Translations under genes and position numbers: made by a program | Assembly (NCBI RefSeq): GCF_050947875.1 | Contig: NC_134570.1 | Span: forward strand, 101,722,122 to 101,786,121 | Source: Dermacentor variabilis | Taxonomy: Eukaryota > Arthropoda > Arachnida > Ixodida > Ixodidae | DNA length: 64,000 nt | Reading direction: 5' to 3' | Notes under the pieces: generated by a model | Seen by the model: only the letters and a program-made list of their open reading frames with translations | Told to the model about the DNA's origin: nothing | The model's database searches: none | Shown here: one piece after another, positions 10,396-23,700 of the stretch | Layout of the letters: each line of letters opens with the position of its first letter | How positions within the stretch are numbered: position 1 is the first letter of the stretch

Positions 10396-11790
10396 ATCTC
10401 TTTATGAGCGCTGAAAAAGAAATAACTACCATTTTGCATGCACGGAGTAGAAGTTCATGCTGAGTTAAGTGAGCTAACTATCCGGCATAGTTAAGCTTCG
10501 ACAAGACTTTATGATGCCACGCAGCCGATGTGAATTGGCAAAAAATGTTGTTGGAACGAAGATGATATCTGCTGCAAAGCACGCCCCGGGAAAGCTGTGC
10601 ATTCGAAGGATTAGTTAAGCTTACTGAAAATCACGTATGGCTACTTAAAACTGGTGTAATAAAACGTCCGGTTAGTCGCTCATGGCTTTTAATGTATGTA
10701 TCGACAAGCGAACTGCCCGAGAGAATAAATTAGCTGAAAACTGAAAATATGAGAGAAAAATGTCACGTACCGGTTTCGCTGACGGTTCTTGCATCATAGC
10801 AGGCATGAGAACGCTCTATAAGAAAGATATAAGATCCTTATCTTACCGTGCGCGAGAGAACTACATCATGGCAAATTTGTTTTAGGCACCCCGAATAACC
10901 GGAATTGGAAGGCTACAGTTGGCGTCCATGAAAGAAGGAATTCCGTAACCTTGCATGAAATTACTTGCGTGAAGATAACCGTTGATTCATTTGAATGCGT
11001 TTTCGTGATTTTTTAAAATTAGAAATGCTTATACGTTCCTGTTCGCTTGCAAGGTTAGCATAGCTTAAAGGCAATGAACAACACCTCATTTCTGATTTTC
11101 AAATTTGACTATGCCTCTAAAGAGCAGCAGGAACACCTAAAAATCTTATGCTGGATTTCTCAATAGCTGTCGCAGGCTCACCATACAATAAAAACAGCAC
11201 TCTAGTGTGCTTGCAAAATGCTGCTCCGGTAAAGGCAATATCTATCAAATGGGCGAACATTACTAACTGTAACAGCAACGCCAAAGATTAACATGCCATA
11301 TGTATAATCCTTTGCGTCTGTGTCTACGGCGTTGTCAGGAACCACAATCATAAGGCAAAGGTCGTGCTACTATGTAGCAAGGATAGCGCAGAACATAGGA
11401 AACTGCAATTGCATGCCTGTATTATCTATCCATTGTCATATCAGACTTTTCGTGTAGGAAACCAAGCATCAGAAAAAGTACAGGCGCAATAGTGATAAAT
11501 TAATATCCAGGAAATCTCGTGTTCTTTTTTTACTTTTACCACATTTCCTAGCCCGATACCTTGACTATGTGCATGAGTAATAGAATCAGATTAGGGCTGT
11601 CTTGTCCACAGGATTAGGTTTGTGAGCTGTGCAATAGCGTCGACAAGGTCTCCGATGTCGACAGCAGGCGCTAGTAGTACGCCAGACGCAGTTCACTTTG
11701 ACACAAAGAGTACAGCTATGTTTTCTTTAAATGCAAATGAATGGCATGAATTCTAGGTGAACATTGTTGCTACAGCGGAGCTGTATATGG

Positions 11791-12779
11791 CTCGGTTCTC
11801 GATGATATTAAAATTCATGGCAAATTGGTTACCTTTACATACGAGCGTGCGGAAGAACGAAGGCAGAAGTTTTAAAACTTAAGCCCAAGTTAAGCGAAAC
11901 CCATGTAGGCTGGGCGTACTCCCCACGGGAACAAGAAGAGCACCAACAATATCAATCGGCTCACTTTAGGATAATTAAGAGCAACATTGCCAAACTGTTT
12001 GGAATCCGCGCTCGGGCAGTCGTGTATTCACAATGTTGAAGCTGGTTTTTGTTTCAATTGGGAAGGCCTTTTTCAGTATAGATAGGCCAGATGGTGTGAT
12101 GCATTAGTGACCGACTCAGGCAGCACGCAAGAAATCTAGCCAATAAGGAGAATATACATGTCGCTGACCATTTGAACAGTCCTACTTGTGAACCACGTTT
12201 CTGTAGCGTGAAAATCCTAGGCAAGAGCAAGAAAGAAACATCTCGTAAAACGTTAAAGACATTATTTTATCGTAAAAGCAGGCCAGGATTATGTAAGCGA
12301 AGCATCGATTGCACACTACAATTGCAGAAATCAACTTTCTTTCGCGCCTTGTTAATCAATTCTTGTTTGACAAATAACATTTTTTTCTTGTACCGGTGCG
12401 TCTGGGCAGCTTGTGGATATATATACGTGTAGGTCTGGCTTCAATAAAATCAGTTCTTACTTTGAGCCTGCATTCGTCTTTCTTTCGCTTGGGATGTTGC
12501 AAAATGTTCCTGATGTCAAGATACCAACTAGCGCAAAATTCAACTCTTAAACTTTTGTGACTAATGCACAATGAACTCTGCATGAAACCGTATGATTAGT
12601 GTTCCTTATTGTCACGTTACTACCATATTAGCCAAAAAAATAGTACTCCCTAGAACACATCACCTAATCAGCTCACCGTTAATCAGCTAACCTTAATATA
12701 TTGAAATGAAATAAACGTTCAGTTAAAATTTTGCAAAGAATAAGTACTATGAAATACTGCTCGCTAAGCTAGAAACTGA
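11791..12779. other. No recognisable gene
   Basis: AT-rich spacer to the right of unit A. The short open frames carry no domain that I can recognise, and the frames do not match any other part of the window. Confidence 0.45.
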
Positions 12780-14060
12780 CGCCAGAAAGGTATGGGATGA
12801 AGCAAAAAATTTTACAGCGCAGAAAAACCAGGCCTCAGAGCTACGCATGGCTACAAGTGCAGGTGAGGTATCAAGTGGCAAAGCAGCCACCGAGTTGAAA
12901 GAGTATCCTGTGACTAGTGCAGACTAAACTGACGATAACATATCGGTGCCTTCTTGTGTCCTGAATGATTTCAACTGCATCAGTTATATAATACAGGCGC
13001 CAGCCTTTCCAGACGAAGTCGTGCAAATAATAAATAATATCAAGAATAACGCAGCAGTTCGCTTTCATGGTATTAAACCAACACCGATGAAATACGTAAG
13101 TGGCATAATAGCTCTAATCTTAGCTTATATTTATTTAAAGAATCTTCTAAATTGGTGCCTTTTCACATTGTTTAAAAATTGAGGCAGTATGAGCTGCGTT
13201 AAAGGAGCTGATAAGCTACAGATAACCAATTACAGACCGGTCTCTGTCTTTCGATTACTTTCTAAAATATTTGAGAGCGCGTTAAAATTTCAGGATGCAT
13301 TGATTTTTCTGTGTTGAGCATATAATGATGTGCAATTTGGATTTAGTGAAAATGATTTTTGTGAAATGACGCTTTTTCTTAATAAACATGAAATAATTAA
13401 AAACGTTGCAAATGTGAAACGCAACTATGAAATATATCTAACCGCTGTCAGTATATTAGCATAAATGATTGCGAATCCACTTATGCTGAAATAAATAAAT
13501 ATGTTCCGCAGGAGCCAGTCCTCGTGCCGCTATTTTTAATTTATATTATTGATCTGTTTGATAACCCACCCTCTCGTAAGCTAATTATGTATGCAGGCGA
13601 TACAAATGCTTTTCTCAGTGGGCTATCTCTTTATTTTCTTGAACGTGACATAAATGGCTGCCTAATTAAAATGTCACATTAGTCAAGCTGCAAATAAGCT
13701 GTGATCTTCGAGAACAAAATACTGGAACAAGTAGAGAGCCAAAAATTCTGTGTTCTGGTGTGGGGCACAACCACGCAAAATAATTATAGAAAGTTGTTAC
13801 ATGTGCTGAAGAGAATGTCAAGAGCACTTGAACAATAGCATGGGATGATTAGAGATTTAAATACAGGACGGATCTTTAAAAAATTATCGCATGCTGAAGG
13901 CCAACGAAGTGGACTACTTCCAAATGATGCAATGGATTTTACGAAATGCGCTGGAGTGTCTCTAAAACAACAGAACATACACAATATTCAACACGTTAGA
14001 AAAACAGAAGTAAGCCAAAACTAAGGAATAACTCTGGCCGACCGAGCGTAGAGTAGCGTA
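12780..14060 (+). mobile_element. Decayed non-LTR reverse transcriptase, plus strand
   Basis: Successive frames give AFPDEVVQIINNIKNNAAV (about 13000-13060), LQITNYRPVSVFRLLSKIFE (about 13217-13280), VQFGFSENDF, then PVLVPLFLIYIIDLFDNPPS and KLIMYAGDTNAFLSG (13510-13620). This is the block order of a CR1/Jockey-type LINE. The catalytic YADD reads YAGD, and frameshifts and stops are frequent. It is an old dead copy without identifiable ends. Confidence 0.7.
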
Positions 14061-14189
14061 TACTGGCATTGTTAAACTGCCTAAACAACCTCAGTAATTC
14101 CTGTGATCTTAGTAGAGGTAATTCTGTCTAACCTACTTCGATAGAACCTAATATTGAGCTTGTGCAATTCGTTCTTTCCATTTTTTATT

Positions 14190-17100
14190 CTTTTCTCTTG
14201 TCATTGTTGTAGCGATCCATATCGCCGGTGCGGTAAGGAGGAAGAGAAGACGAGGTTAGCAACAAGAATGTAGCAATTAATTGGTTCTACCTGCAGTGCC
14301 CTAGTGAAGTATTTGCATTGGCGCAGTCAAAAATAGGAATTTGTGGAAAAGATGCACGTTGTGTTCAAAGAGGGACGAAGCGCTATCGAGTGCTACAAAG
14401 CAAGTGATGAATAACATGGTGGGCCACTGGAGGATGCCCCTATGCCCGATGTTCTGTGGAACGTTCAAAGTGCTTCCGGGTTTACAGCTGACGACTACGT
14501 CACTAAAGGTACAGTTCCTGCCTTCTTTAAAAGGACCCATCTTAACTCATAAAACTCAGCAACTTGTAACTCCGCCAGGTAGTAATATAACTGGTATGAA
14601 CGCACTGCTTGACCTTCGTAAATGCCAGATGAAGCAACAGCAGCAGCTGGGAGATCTTGTTATGTGATCAAGATCTGGAAGCAAGAGAGAGCAGTCTTTC
14701 TCAAAACCACAAATAATTGATGGAAATTTGTTCGGTGTACATACCTGGCTTCCTTGTTATGAGTGTGCTTGCTCCAGGAACCAATGATCGACTGACGAGG
14801 ATCGCATACGGAACATTCGGGCATTTCTGTGTGGCAAAACAAGAAAATGGTACCATTTTTGTTTAACCTCACAGTTGAATTAACAATAGAATGAGTGGAA
14901 GGAGAGTTTCTCTCGAGCATTCAATAGGAGTCCCATGGAACTCTGGAATAACACCATATTTTACAGACAGAAAACAATAAACATCAGAGAGTATGTGTTG
15001 GAAAAGTGACATGTAATTTGTCAAACCTTGCGAAAACTTCCAGACTCGCCAGTTATTGCCCTGCTTATACACGGTATGAACAGACAGTGCAAGAATGAAG
15101 TTCTAGATGGGTCACTAAGCACAATTGACCAACTTCTTTAGTCACTGGTGTACGTTATGACGACATATACTAAAGTGTAACCAAAAGAGACAAGAGTCAC
15201 AACTCTAGACCAAGCGACAAGAAAGGCGCGGCTCGGTACTTAATAACAATCCATAGCTCCACAAGTCCAAGCCCCACAGAATCTCACCAATATGCTGAAG
15301 AAACTGTGTTTCTTGTTAAATCAAGCGTTCTGACAGCACTGATGCTTGTAAAGAACTGAATCATATCAGCGTTGATTGACACTGGTGCTTTCATGAGCCT
15401 AATTAATGAAACTATTGTGGAGTCAACCAGTGTCATATCTGGAAAGCATATCCGTGTGTGTAGCTTCAATGGTTAATCTGGCAATTACCATAGACAACAG
15501 CCGCTCTTGAGTTCGAACGTCAGAAGCTCACGGTGGAAGCGCTCGTCTTGTTAGATGTGAACTTCGCTTTTCTTTTGTCATCACCTGATATGAAGAAAAT
15601 TAAGGTTAACGGACTATGGAATGACAAGTTGACTATTGGACAACGTAAGCAAGATATGTGGATGACGGAAAAACCAGATGAGCGAAAGCCATCATGCACG
15701 GAGGATGCGCCACTGAAGCTCCCCGAGCTAATCCGTATTGGGCCATATCCCGGAGCCCCAACCGCAATTGAGGTGCCGTTCTTGTTTCGCGTTAGCACAG
15801 TCGTCAGAAAAAAAGCCGCATAGCCTCAGCCATCACAAGAAAGCATGGCTAAGGCAAGAACTTCGGGGCATGTTAGAAGCAGAAATCCTTGGCTATCCAC
15901 ATCCTCTTTTGCTTCCCTTGTTACGAATGTATCGAAGGAAGAATTATTCCTACTGTGCACTGATTACCGAATGATAAACAACCAGACCGATCTTTTTCTA
16001 TACCTGATACCTAGGATAGATGAAATCATTGACGAGACTGGAGGGTGCGAATGGAATGATGAAGAAAATCAAAAAGTTTGTAGCATTTGACAGATCATTC
16101 AACATCTACGAGTATAATCGGTTGCCATTTGGCGGAAGGATTCGGCGTCGTGGTTCCACAAAATTGTGAACCAAACGCCGGCAAATTCATTGGAAAATTT
16201 TGCAGTGTATATGCGGATGATATTATTGTCTACTCCAGGTCAAAAGAAAACCACGAGGAGCATTTGAGTAACGTACTTGAGGCACTAAGCCCCGACAAAA
16301 TTAAAGTTAACATGAAGAAAAGTGAGTTCCTTGAAATAAGGTGATTTTCCTTGGAAGGGTGTTTGACGGTGAAACGAAAAGCACCAATAAAGCGAGTGTT
16401 CAACACATCAAGAAAATGGTGAAACCGTATCAGATTCATTGCCTTTGAGTAGTTTTGGGACTGGCGGGCCATTTCCTTGCGTTCATAAGAAACTATGAGA
16501 GAAAAACCAAATGTCTCAACGCAGTGACCCGAAGGGACGTGCCCTTTGTGGTCAAAAGAGTCTGAGAATAGCTATACCGAACTTGTCCGCATCATATAAT
16601 CGGACCCTGTATAATGCTCCCCGACTTCAAGTTGCCGTCTGAGCTCTATACCGGCGCAACTTATTATGGAGTAGCCGCCATATTCTCCTAGCATGAGGCT
16701 ACAAAGCTTCCACTTTCGTGAAGGCACAAGGCGCTTATGAAACTATGCAGAAGGTAGCACCGGCGGTGGTGTTAGCATTGAGATACACTGAGATACTACC
16801 CGGAATGCAACCACTTGAAACTGTCCACAGAAACAGAGGCGTTTACATACCTGTTTGAGCTATCGCAGCCGAAGGGCAGAATAGCTCGATGGGTTAGTGC
16901 AATACAAGACTTCAGCTTTGACGTCATACATCGTCCGGGACAGAAACATCCACGTGCCGATGCCATTTCTTGGCTGTACGGGCCGCATGATAACCTAACT
17001 AGAAATATAAACTGGTTACAGCTTTGGGAAGGCACACGGGAGGTGGAAGTAAAGAATGGCAGATTATACGTCCTGTAGACCAAAGTGCCAGCAGTCGCGA

Positions 17101-18060
17101 AGCTTTACCACACTAGTCCCGAGTCAGGAGGAGACGATGAATTCTGAAAGACAGTACCACAAACTATCCCAGCGTTTATCTTGCAAAAACATTGAAGAAG
17201 ACATCCCAAATCACCTGAACGCTTGTCATCAGTGTGAGCTTGTTAAAGCCAAGTGCAAGCCTAGGGGCAACAGGATAGTCTTGCTAGATTATTCCGATAA
17301 CCCCTTCGAGTTTGGCCATATTTATTTTGCTGAAATCAAAAAGAAGGGGGAGGGAGTTAGGACGACGCCGGCATTGCTTGTCGCTGTCGACGACTGCGCG
17401 AGTTTTGTCTCCGCCAAAGCTGGAAAGGAGGGCACAAACTGCGTCTTGTCATCGATGGAATAAGAACTGTTCGAGAATATCGGAGTCGTCGTCGCAGACA
17501 ATATCCCGGCCTTTAAAAGCGAAAAAAGCGGAGAAAAGAATTATCAGCCTTCACTTTCCACCACCTTACCATACGAAGCGAATTCCCTTGCAGAGCGACT
17601 GATGAAGGACTCTAAGATCTACCTACGATTATACCACAAGTGCAAAAGCGGCTGGAAATGCCGTTTGGAAGCCGCCATCGCACATCACAGAAGATCACAT
17701 ACAGCAGGCCTTAGATGAGCCCCACATTTTGCGGCATTTGGCACGAGCCCATGGCTGCCAGCGGACCACGAATTGAGTTTAGAGAAACAAATCGTTCAAA
17801 AGGAACATCCCCGAAACTTCTGATCAGCGACGAAATATTGAGCGACTATATAAAAAAAGTTTTCCCCACAGACACCGCACAAAGATGCCAGATATTAAAC
17901 TAGATTCGTGGATTCTGGTCCGATAGGGACTTGATTCGAACATGCCGTTTACAGGACCTTCTACGTCGTCAAGTCAGCTAGAGAACGAGGACTGCTGAAG
18001 ACAATATACTACAAAGGACCCACTCTTAAATATTAAAAGACTTCAATTGGGAATGCGCTA
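14190..18060 (+). mobile_element. Degraded Ty3/gypsy retrotransposon, plus strand
   Basis: Domains appear in order on the plus strand. A gag-like stretch (about 14720-15140) ends VIALLIHGMNRQCKNEV. The aspartyl protease carries LIDTGAFMSLIN, with the DTG at 15378. Reverse transcriptase follows (15800-16340) with MLEAEI, CTDYRMINNQTDLF split over two frames, and an intact YADDIIVYSRSKENHEEHL at 16210. RNase H ends in DVIHRPGQKHPRADAIS (about 16920-16970). Integrase starts HLNACHQCELVKAKCK (about 17210). Part of the RT between DEIIDETGG and the YADD box is missing, and frameshifts are common. LTRs were not identified. Confidence 0.85.
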
Positions 18061-18069
18061 CCTGCTACA

Positions 18070-20783
18070 GATACTGCAGGTAGCCGAGTTCAAAACCAGA
18101 CTCACGCCAGCACTGATGACCAAGCCCCTTACTACCCGTGATTGCGTCGTACATGTCCCCTTCCTGTTGCTTCTTCGCGCCCTCTCTCTTTCCTGACCTG
18201 TATCTTCTCAAGCTGAAAATAAAGAGACGCTTATTTGCCGGGCGATGCTGGCCGCTGGCCGCGAACGCAACAGTGGCGATGAGTGCGGACCTCAAGCTAG
18301 AACGTTCTGCGCAGAACAGCGGCAACAGTACGAGCTACCGGATTTATACGATGAGATAGATAAGTGGGAAGTTTACCTTGTGATAGTTGAAGCGTACATT
18401 GAGGCAAACAGTATCACTGAAGATAAAGAGAAAAGGACCTTGCTCATAGCCTCATTCAACACAAAGACAGTCGTAGTGCTAGTGGGAAAGTAGCGCCGTT
18501 GAAGCCTAATTCCTTGAGGTACGAGAATGTAGTGAGTAGGCTAAGCAGGTACTACAATCGAACACCCAACGAAAGTTCGGAGAGTTACAAGTTTTTCAAC
18601 CGGAATCAGAAGGAAGACGAGTCATTTCAGGTATTTATTGGGGCTATAAGAGAAATAGCGCGCAACAGCAATTTCTCGTCTCTGTTGGACGAGAAATGAT
18701 CAGAGACCGCATTGTATGTGGCGTCAGGTCGAAGAACTTGCAAAAACAGCTCCTGGCGACGAAAGACCTTTCGTTAAAAGAAGCAGAGGCTCTCACATTA
18801 TTTGCAGAAAGTGCGGAACTTGACGCTCAAGGCGTGACTGGAAACCCGATAAAACCAAATGTATACATGATAACTTACCGTAACCAGTCTACTACAAGAA
18901 AGGTGACGTTTTGCACCCAGAAACAGTGCCGGTCTTGTGGCAACTACGGCCACAACACCGCAGCTTGCCACCTAGACAAGCGCCGATGTTTTTGCGGTGG
19001 GCAGCAAGGTAACGTAGCAAAAATGTGCCCTTCAAAAGACTGCGGAAGTAGCTATCACAGTAAAGGCGCAAACTATAGAAGGCAGCGATAGCTGCACATC
19101 ACAGATTTGGTCCTTGAGCACAACACATTCGCTTGTACCACCGATTAAAACCATTGCTTGGAACGGTGTCAACGTAGACATGGATACTCGTACCGGTTCC
19201 TCGGTTTACGTGATTTAAACAAGCATCCATAATATATACCGGCAGCGATGGCTGCCACTTGAGAAAGCAGCGATAAAATTGTCCTGCTACCTCTGAACAC
19301 TGCTAGCACTTGGTGTGCTTCATATAGAATTTTTTTATCAGGCTGTGACAGTTAGGTGTAACTTGATGCTGGACTGCAAAGGCCCCAGCTTTTGTAGGCG
19401 AGATTTAATACATGAACTGGACGACAAAAGAAATACAGTGTTGCGCGTCATGACGGAACTCCACCTGACAAGCGCGGCCCCACAAGCAGTCTTGCCAACT
19501 GCCTCGGCACTGCTATTGCAGCACGCGCGCCTGTTCACAACAGGTACAGGACTCGTCCAAGGCCCGCCGGCACGGATACATCTTCGAAGCGCAGCAATTA
19601 TGAAATTTTTCAAGGCAAGAAAGGTCCCTTTTGCACTTCGTGAAAAAGTGTCACAGGAAAGGAACAGGCTGGACGCAGCTGGTAGCAGGCTGGAAGGCCA
19701 GAAGCAGTGGGCTGCGCCCATTATTCGGGTCTTGAAGAATGACGGCTCAGTGCGCCTTTGCGGAGATCTTAAAGTTACACTGAACCCAATGTACGACATC
19801 GCACAGTCACCGCTGCCAGTCACTGACGACTTGTTTGCCAACCTATCCGGAGGAGAGCAGTCCAGTATCTTAGACCTTCGGAACGCTTATAACCAAGTCG
19901 CGTTGAAAGAGGACTTCCGAATGTTGACAGTGATTAACTCTCACAAGGGACTTTTTTGTTACAATCGTCTACCTTTCGGCGTCGCGTCCGCATCACCCAT
20001 ATTTCTGCGAACGATTGAATCCGTGGTGCAAGGGTTGGGGGGGGGGTCAAAAATATCTGGATAATGTGCTGATAGCGGACTAGAAAAAGAACGAAGCGAA
20101 TTTGCAGGCCGTGCTGCGCCGGTTCTGCAAAAGTGGCATCAAGCTGTGCGCAAGCAAGTGCCGCTTCATCGAGCAAGCGGTACAGCACCTTGGTCACCGA
20201 ATTGATGCCGACGGATTGCACCCAGTCAAAAAGAATTATTCATGTGGCTAGGTTGGCGCCTTCGTCTTAAACCATCACAGAAGTGCGAGCTTTCCTAGGA
20301 CTAATTACCTTCTAGAACAAGTTTCTGCAGAACCTGTCCACGTTACTTGCACCCCCACACCTGCACAAGGTATTGGTAAAAGCCGCGAGGTGGTTATGGG
20401 GTACAAAAGGTGAGGCAGTGTTTCAAGGCACCAAAAGCTCTTTGTGCACAGTGCCAGAGCTGACTCACTTCGATCCGCAGCAAGAATTGCTGTAGGAATG
20501 TGAGAGGTCACCGCATGGTATTGGCGCTGTCCTTTTTAATCGCACAGACGGTGAAAATAGGCCGATTGCATTTCCGTCTAGAGTACTGATTCCGACCGAA
20601 TGCCGGTACTCATACATCGAGCGTGATGCTTTAGCGTTGGTGTACGGTGTCTCGCGCTTCAGCGACTACCTTCTTGGCTTTGGTAACCGACCATCAGGCC
20701 CTGCTTGGCCTCCTGGGAAAGGATTACCAGATGGCCGTAATGGCCGCCGCATGGATACAAAGATCACGGATCATGGATACAAA
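18070..20783 (+). mobile_element. Second degraded Ty3/gypsy element, gag plus pol, 3' end cut by an RTE
   Basis: Gag (from 18279) is followed by a damaged protease (DTRTG at about 19180 instead of a DTG active site). Reverse transcriptase then occupies 19450-20210, with KQWAAPIIRVLKNDGSVRLC, SILDLRNAYNQVALKE and RLPFGVASASPIFLRTIES. The catalytic box reads YLDNVLIAD (20061-20085), with Asn replacing one catalytic Asp. RNase H (SYIERDALALVYGVSRFSDY at 20610-20670) stops at about 20783, where RTE sequence begins. It differs from the neighbouring gypsy element in its zinc-knuckle gag and RT words, so it is a separate lineage. Confidence 0.85.
18279..19091 (+). pseudogene. Retrotransposon Gag with CCHC zinc knuckle (broken)
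   Basis: The segments MSADLKLERSAQNS, WEVYLVIVEAYIEANSITED, SRYYNRTPNESSESYKFFNR, DRIVCGVRSKNLQKQLLATK and the zinc knuckle CRSCGNYGHNTAAC (18927-18968) lie in order but in different frames. There is a frameshift near 18330, a stop near 18491 and an overlap at 18696-18699. The Gag protein would coat the element RNA in cytoplasmic particles. This copy cannot make a complete product. Confidence 0.75.
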
Positions 20784-23700
20784 CTGCTGTTCTCTTCCCA
20801 GACTGTAAAACATTGCTTCAGTTTTCTGCAGATTAATTTTAGACCCACCCTTCTGCTTTGCCTTTCCAGGTCAGTGAGCATTTTCAATTCAATTCAGTGC
20901 AATTCTGTTTATTTTTCATTGATAATAATTTGTACAAAGGAACTGTTGGGCCTGTAGCCAAAGGCTACTGTAGGCCCATAGTCATATATCTAGTAGCAGC
21001 TACAATGTCATGCGCATATCTAGTTTTTAATGATGCAACCTAATCCAGTTAGGTGGATACATACAATTAAAAGCATTAAAAAAGAAAAACAAGGCATATC
21101 AATCAATGGTAATAAAACAAAACTGTCAGGAGAATACATGCACATACAAAAAAAGCGAAATAGCATATTATACGTAGAAGTAACATATTTGCAAGGGTCT
21201 GTGTTGAAGTGTTTAGGCTTTCTGAATAGATCCATCAGGAATAACCTTCCACAGTATGAAACAACTGGAGAACCAGACTGACGGAAAATCGCGTACTTCA
21301 TTTCGCATGCCAGAGATAATGGTAATATACCGAGACGACAAAACAGCATGTCAGTATTATCATGTAGGCTTGTGTATGTCATAATGCGCAAGGCCCTTTT
21401 CTGTAACCGAAAGACGGGATCTATGTATGCTTTATATGTGCTAGACCATGATTCAGAACAGTATGGGATGTGACAGTGAAATATGGAAAAGTAAACAACT
21501 TTAAGTACGCTAAGGTTAAGATATTCCCTGCATTTTATTAATAAATAGCAAGCCGAAGCTAATTTCGCGCATATATTAGATATATGTGGTCTCCAGTTCA
21601 AGTTGCAGTCCAATAATACCTCTAAATATTTTATGTGGTCGAGCTGTTCTATTGTTCCACCTTGAAGGTAAATTTGCATGCCACTTGTGTCACCCCTGGA
21701 ATAACGGGAGCTGAATACTATGTATTTTGTATTATCTCTGTTTAGTGTTAATTTATTACATGCAAACCAAGTTGATATGTTGGATAACTCGCTGTTTATA
21801 GTTTTCTACAATACGCCAGGAGATTTATCCGAAAATAATAGCGTGGTATCGTCAGCGTACATGATACATTTAGATGATTTTAGTACTTTTGGGAGGTCAT
21901 TTACATATAGCGAGAACAGTATGGGCCCCAAAACTGATCCTTGCGGAACTCCTGTGACTATAGTAGTATAGTGGGAAACAAAGGAGCCAAATTTTACACA
22001 TTGTTTGCGACCATTTAGGTAGCTTGAAAAGAGGTCCATTGTAATTTCGCTAAAACAATAAGTTCGTAATTTTTTTAGAAGTATGGAATGACAGACCGTG
22101 TCAAATGCTTTCTTTGAATCTAAGAACAATCCTACGGCAATCTCGTTTTTATGTAGAGCTGTGTATGTACTCTGGGTTAGTTATAACACTGCAAATGACG
22201 TTGATCGATTGGCTCTAAATCCATGTTGGGAATCTGTTAGAAGCTTGTTTTCGTTTAAGTAGTGCTTCAGTTGAGCCGCGATTTCCTTTTCAAATACAGT
22301 ATTTATTATGCTAAGCACAGAGATAGGCCGATAGCTTCCAGGGTCATTGACGTCGCCATTTTTATATATAGGAGAAACTCTTGCGATCTTTAAGATGTCA
22401 GGGTATGTGCCTCGGCTTATACAGTTATTAATTATTTTAGTGAGTTCTGGCACAAGAATATCCATATTGTCTTTCAATGCTTTTACGGTAATGCCATCGT
22501 GGCCAGTAGCTTTGTAGCTAGGCATGCCTGATATTATTGAGGTTATGGTATGCTCGTCCACTTGATCCAAGGAAAAACATGCATGGATGATGGGGCAATC
22601 GACATCGCTTTCCGTAACTGGAATACGCTCCGTTAGCTTTGGGCCAATGCTAGTAAAGTATACGCATTAAAAGTGTCGGCGCACTTGGCATCGACATGTT
22701 CAGGAGTTATCGGTTTCTTATTTGGTTCATCAATTACTGCTTTTATAATTTGCAACATTTCCCAATACCACATGGTATTGCCTTGTGCTTGTTTTATTAA
22801 GAATGCGTTGTATTCTTTTTTCCGCCTCCGGATAAGAGCTACTACGTGGTTACGAGATATTCAATAATTTTGCAAATAATAGGTGTTATCTCTCTGTTTT
22901 TTTATTTTTGGTAGCACCAGTCTTTTTCTTTTATTGCTGGAAGTATGGTGTTATTCATCCACGGGCACAAAAGTTCCTCGTATTTGTTTTGTTTATATGT
23001 GGTACACTGAGATATCATGTGGGCTAATGCATTTGCAAAGTTTGCGCATTCGATATGAGCGTCACTGCTAAATTCATCTTGAAAATCCTTTTCCCTAATT
23101 TTTTGCCGCAGTATTTTGTAATTAATCCTGCGATTTGCCAAGATGGTATTTTGCAATGGTATTGTTTGCGCTAGGTAATAACACAAATATAGGGCAGTGG
23201 TCAGTGAGACTCGTATCGTATACGCCAGAATGTATGTTATCAGTGTTACACAATACGTGGTCTATAGTTGTAGATGCACTTGGTGACAATCTTGTACTTG
23301 CTTGGATCGTATTCTTAAAGTTGTATGACTCCAGTAGGTGCGTGTATTCACAATTCGTGTATTTGCTGATATCAATATTAATGTCGCCAACAACAGTGAT
23401 GGTACCATAGCTCTTACTGCTTAGGGTGGAAAGGATAGATACCAACGATTGATAAAAAACGGCCAGACTCGAGTTTGGTGACTTGTATATTGTACCAACA
23501 ACTATGCGTTGCAATACGCTCCTTCATGCGTTGCAATTGGTTGCCTGGGTTACTGAGCGAGGCAATATCACCAGCAAATCGCAAGTTGCTAAGGTATTCT
23601 CCATTAACTTTTATCCCCAATTCTTCCCATTCCAGATTTCTGAATACCCCCTGTAAACACACTATGAATAGCATAGGAGAGATCGTATCTCCCTGCCTGA

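Larger units (their letters stand above)
7930..11790 (-). repeat. Cuticle-gene duplication unit A
   Basis: The whole stretch is collinear with unit B (29515-33110) and unit C. The match covers the exon 3 flank (cgagatat-cgtaaggt), both introns, the promoter, and upstream sequence around the caataaaacg(t)tc, cgtaccggtt and ctgtgtctacg words. Divergence from B and C is clearly greater than between B and C. The match ends near 11790, where B continues for several hundred more bases. Confidence 0.75.
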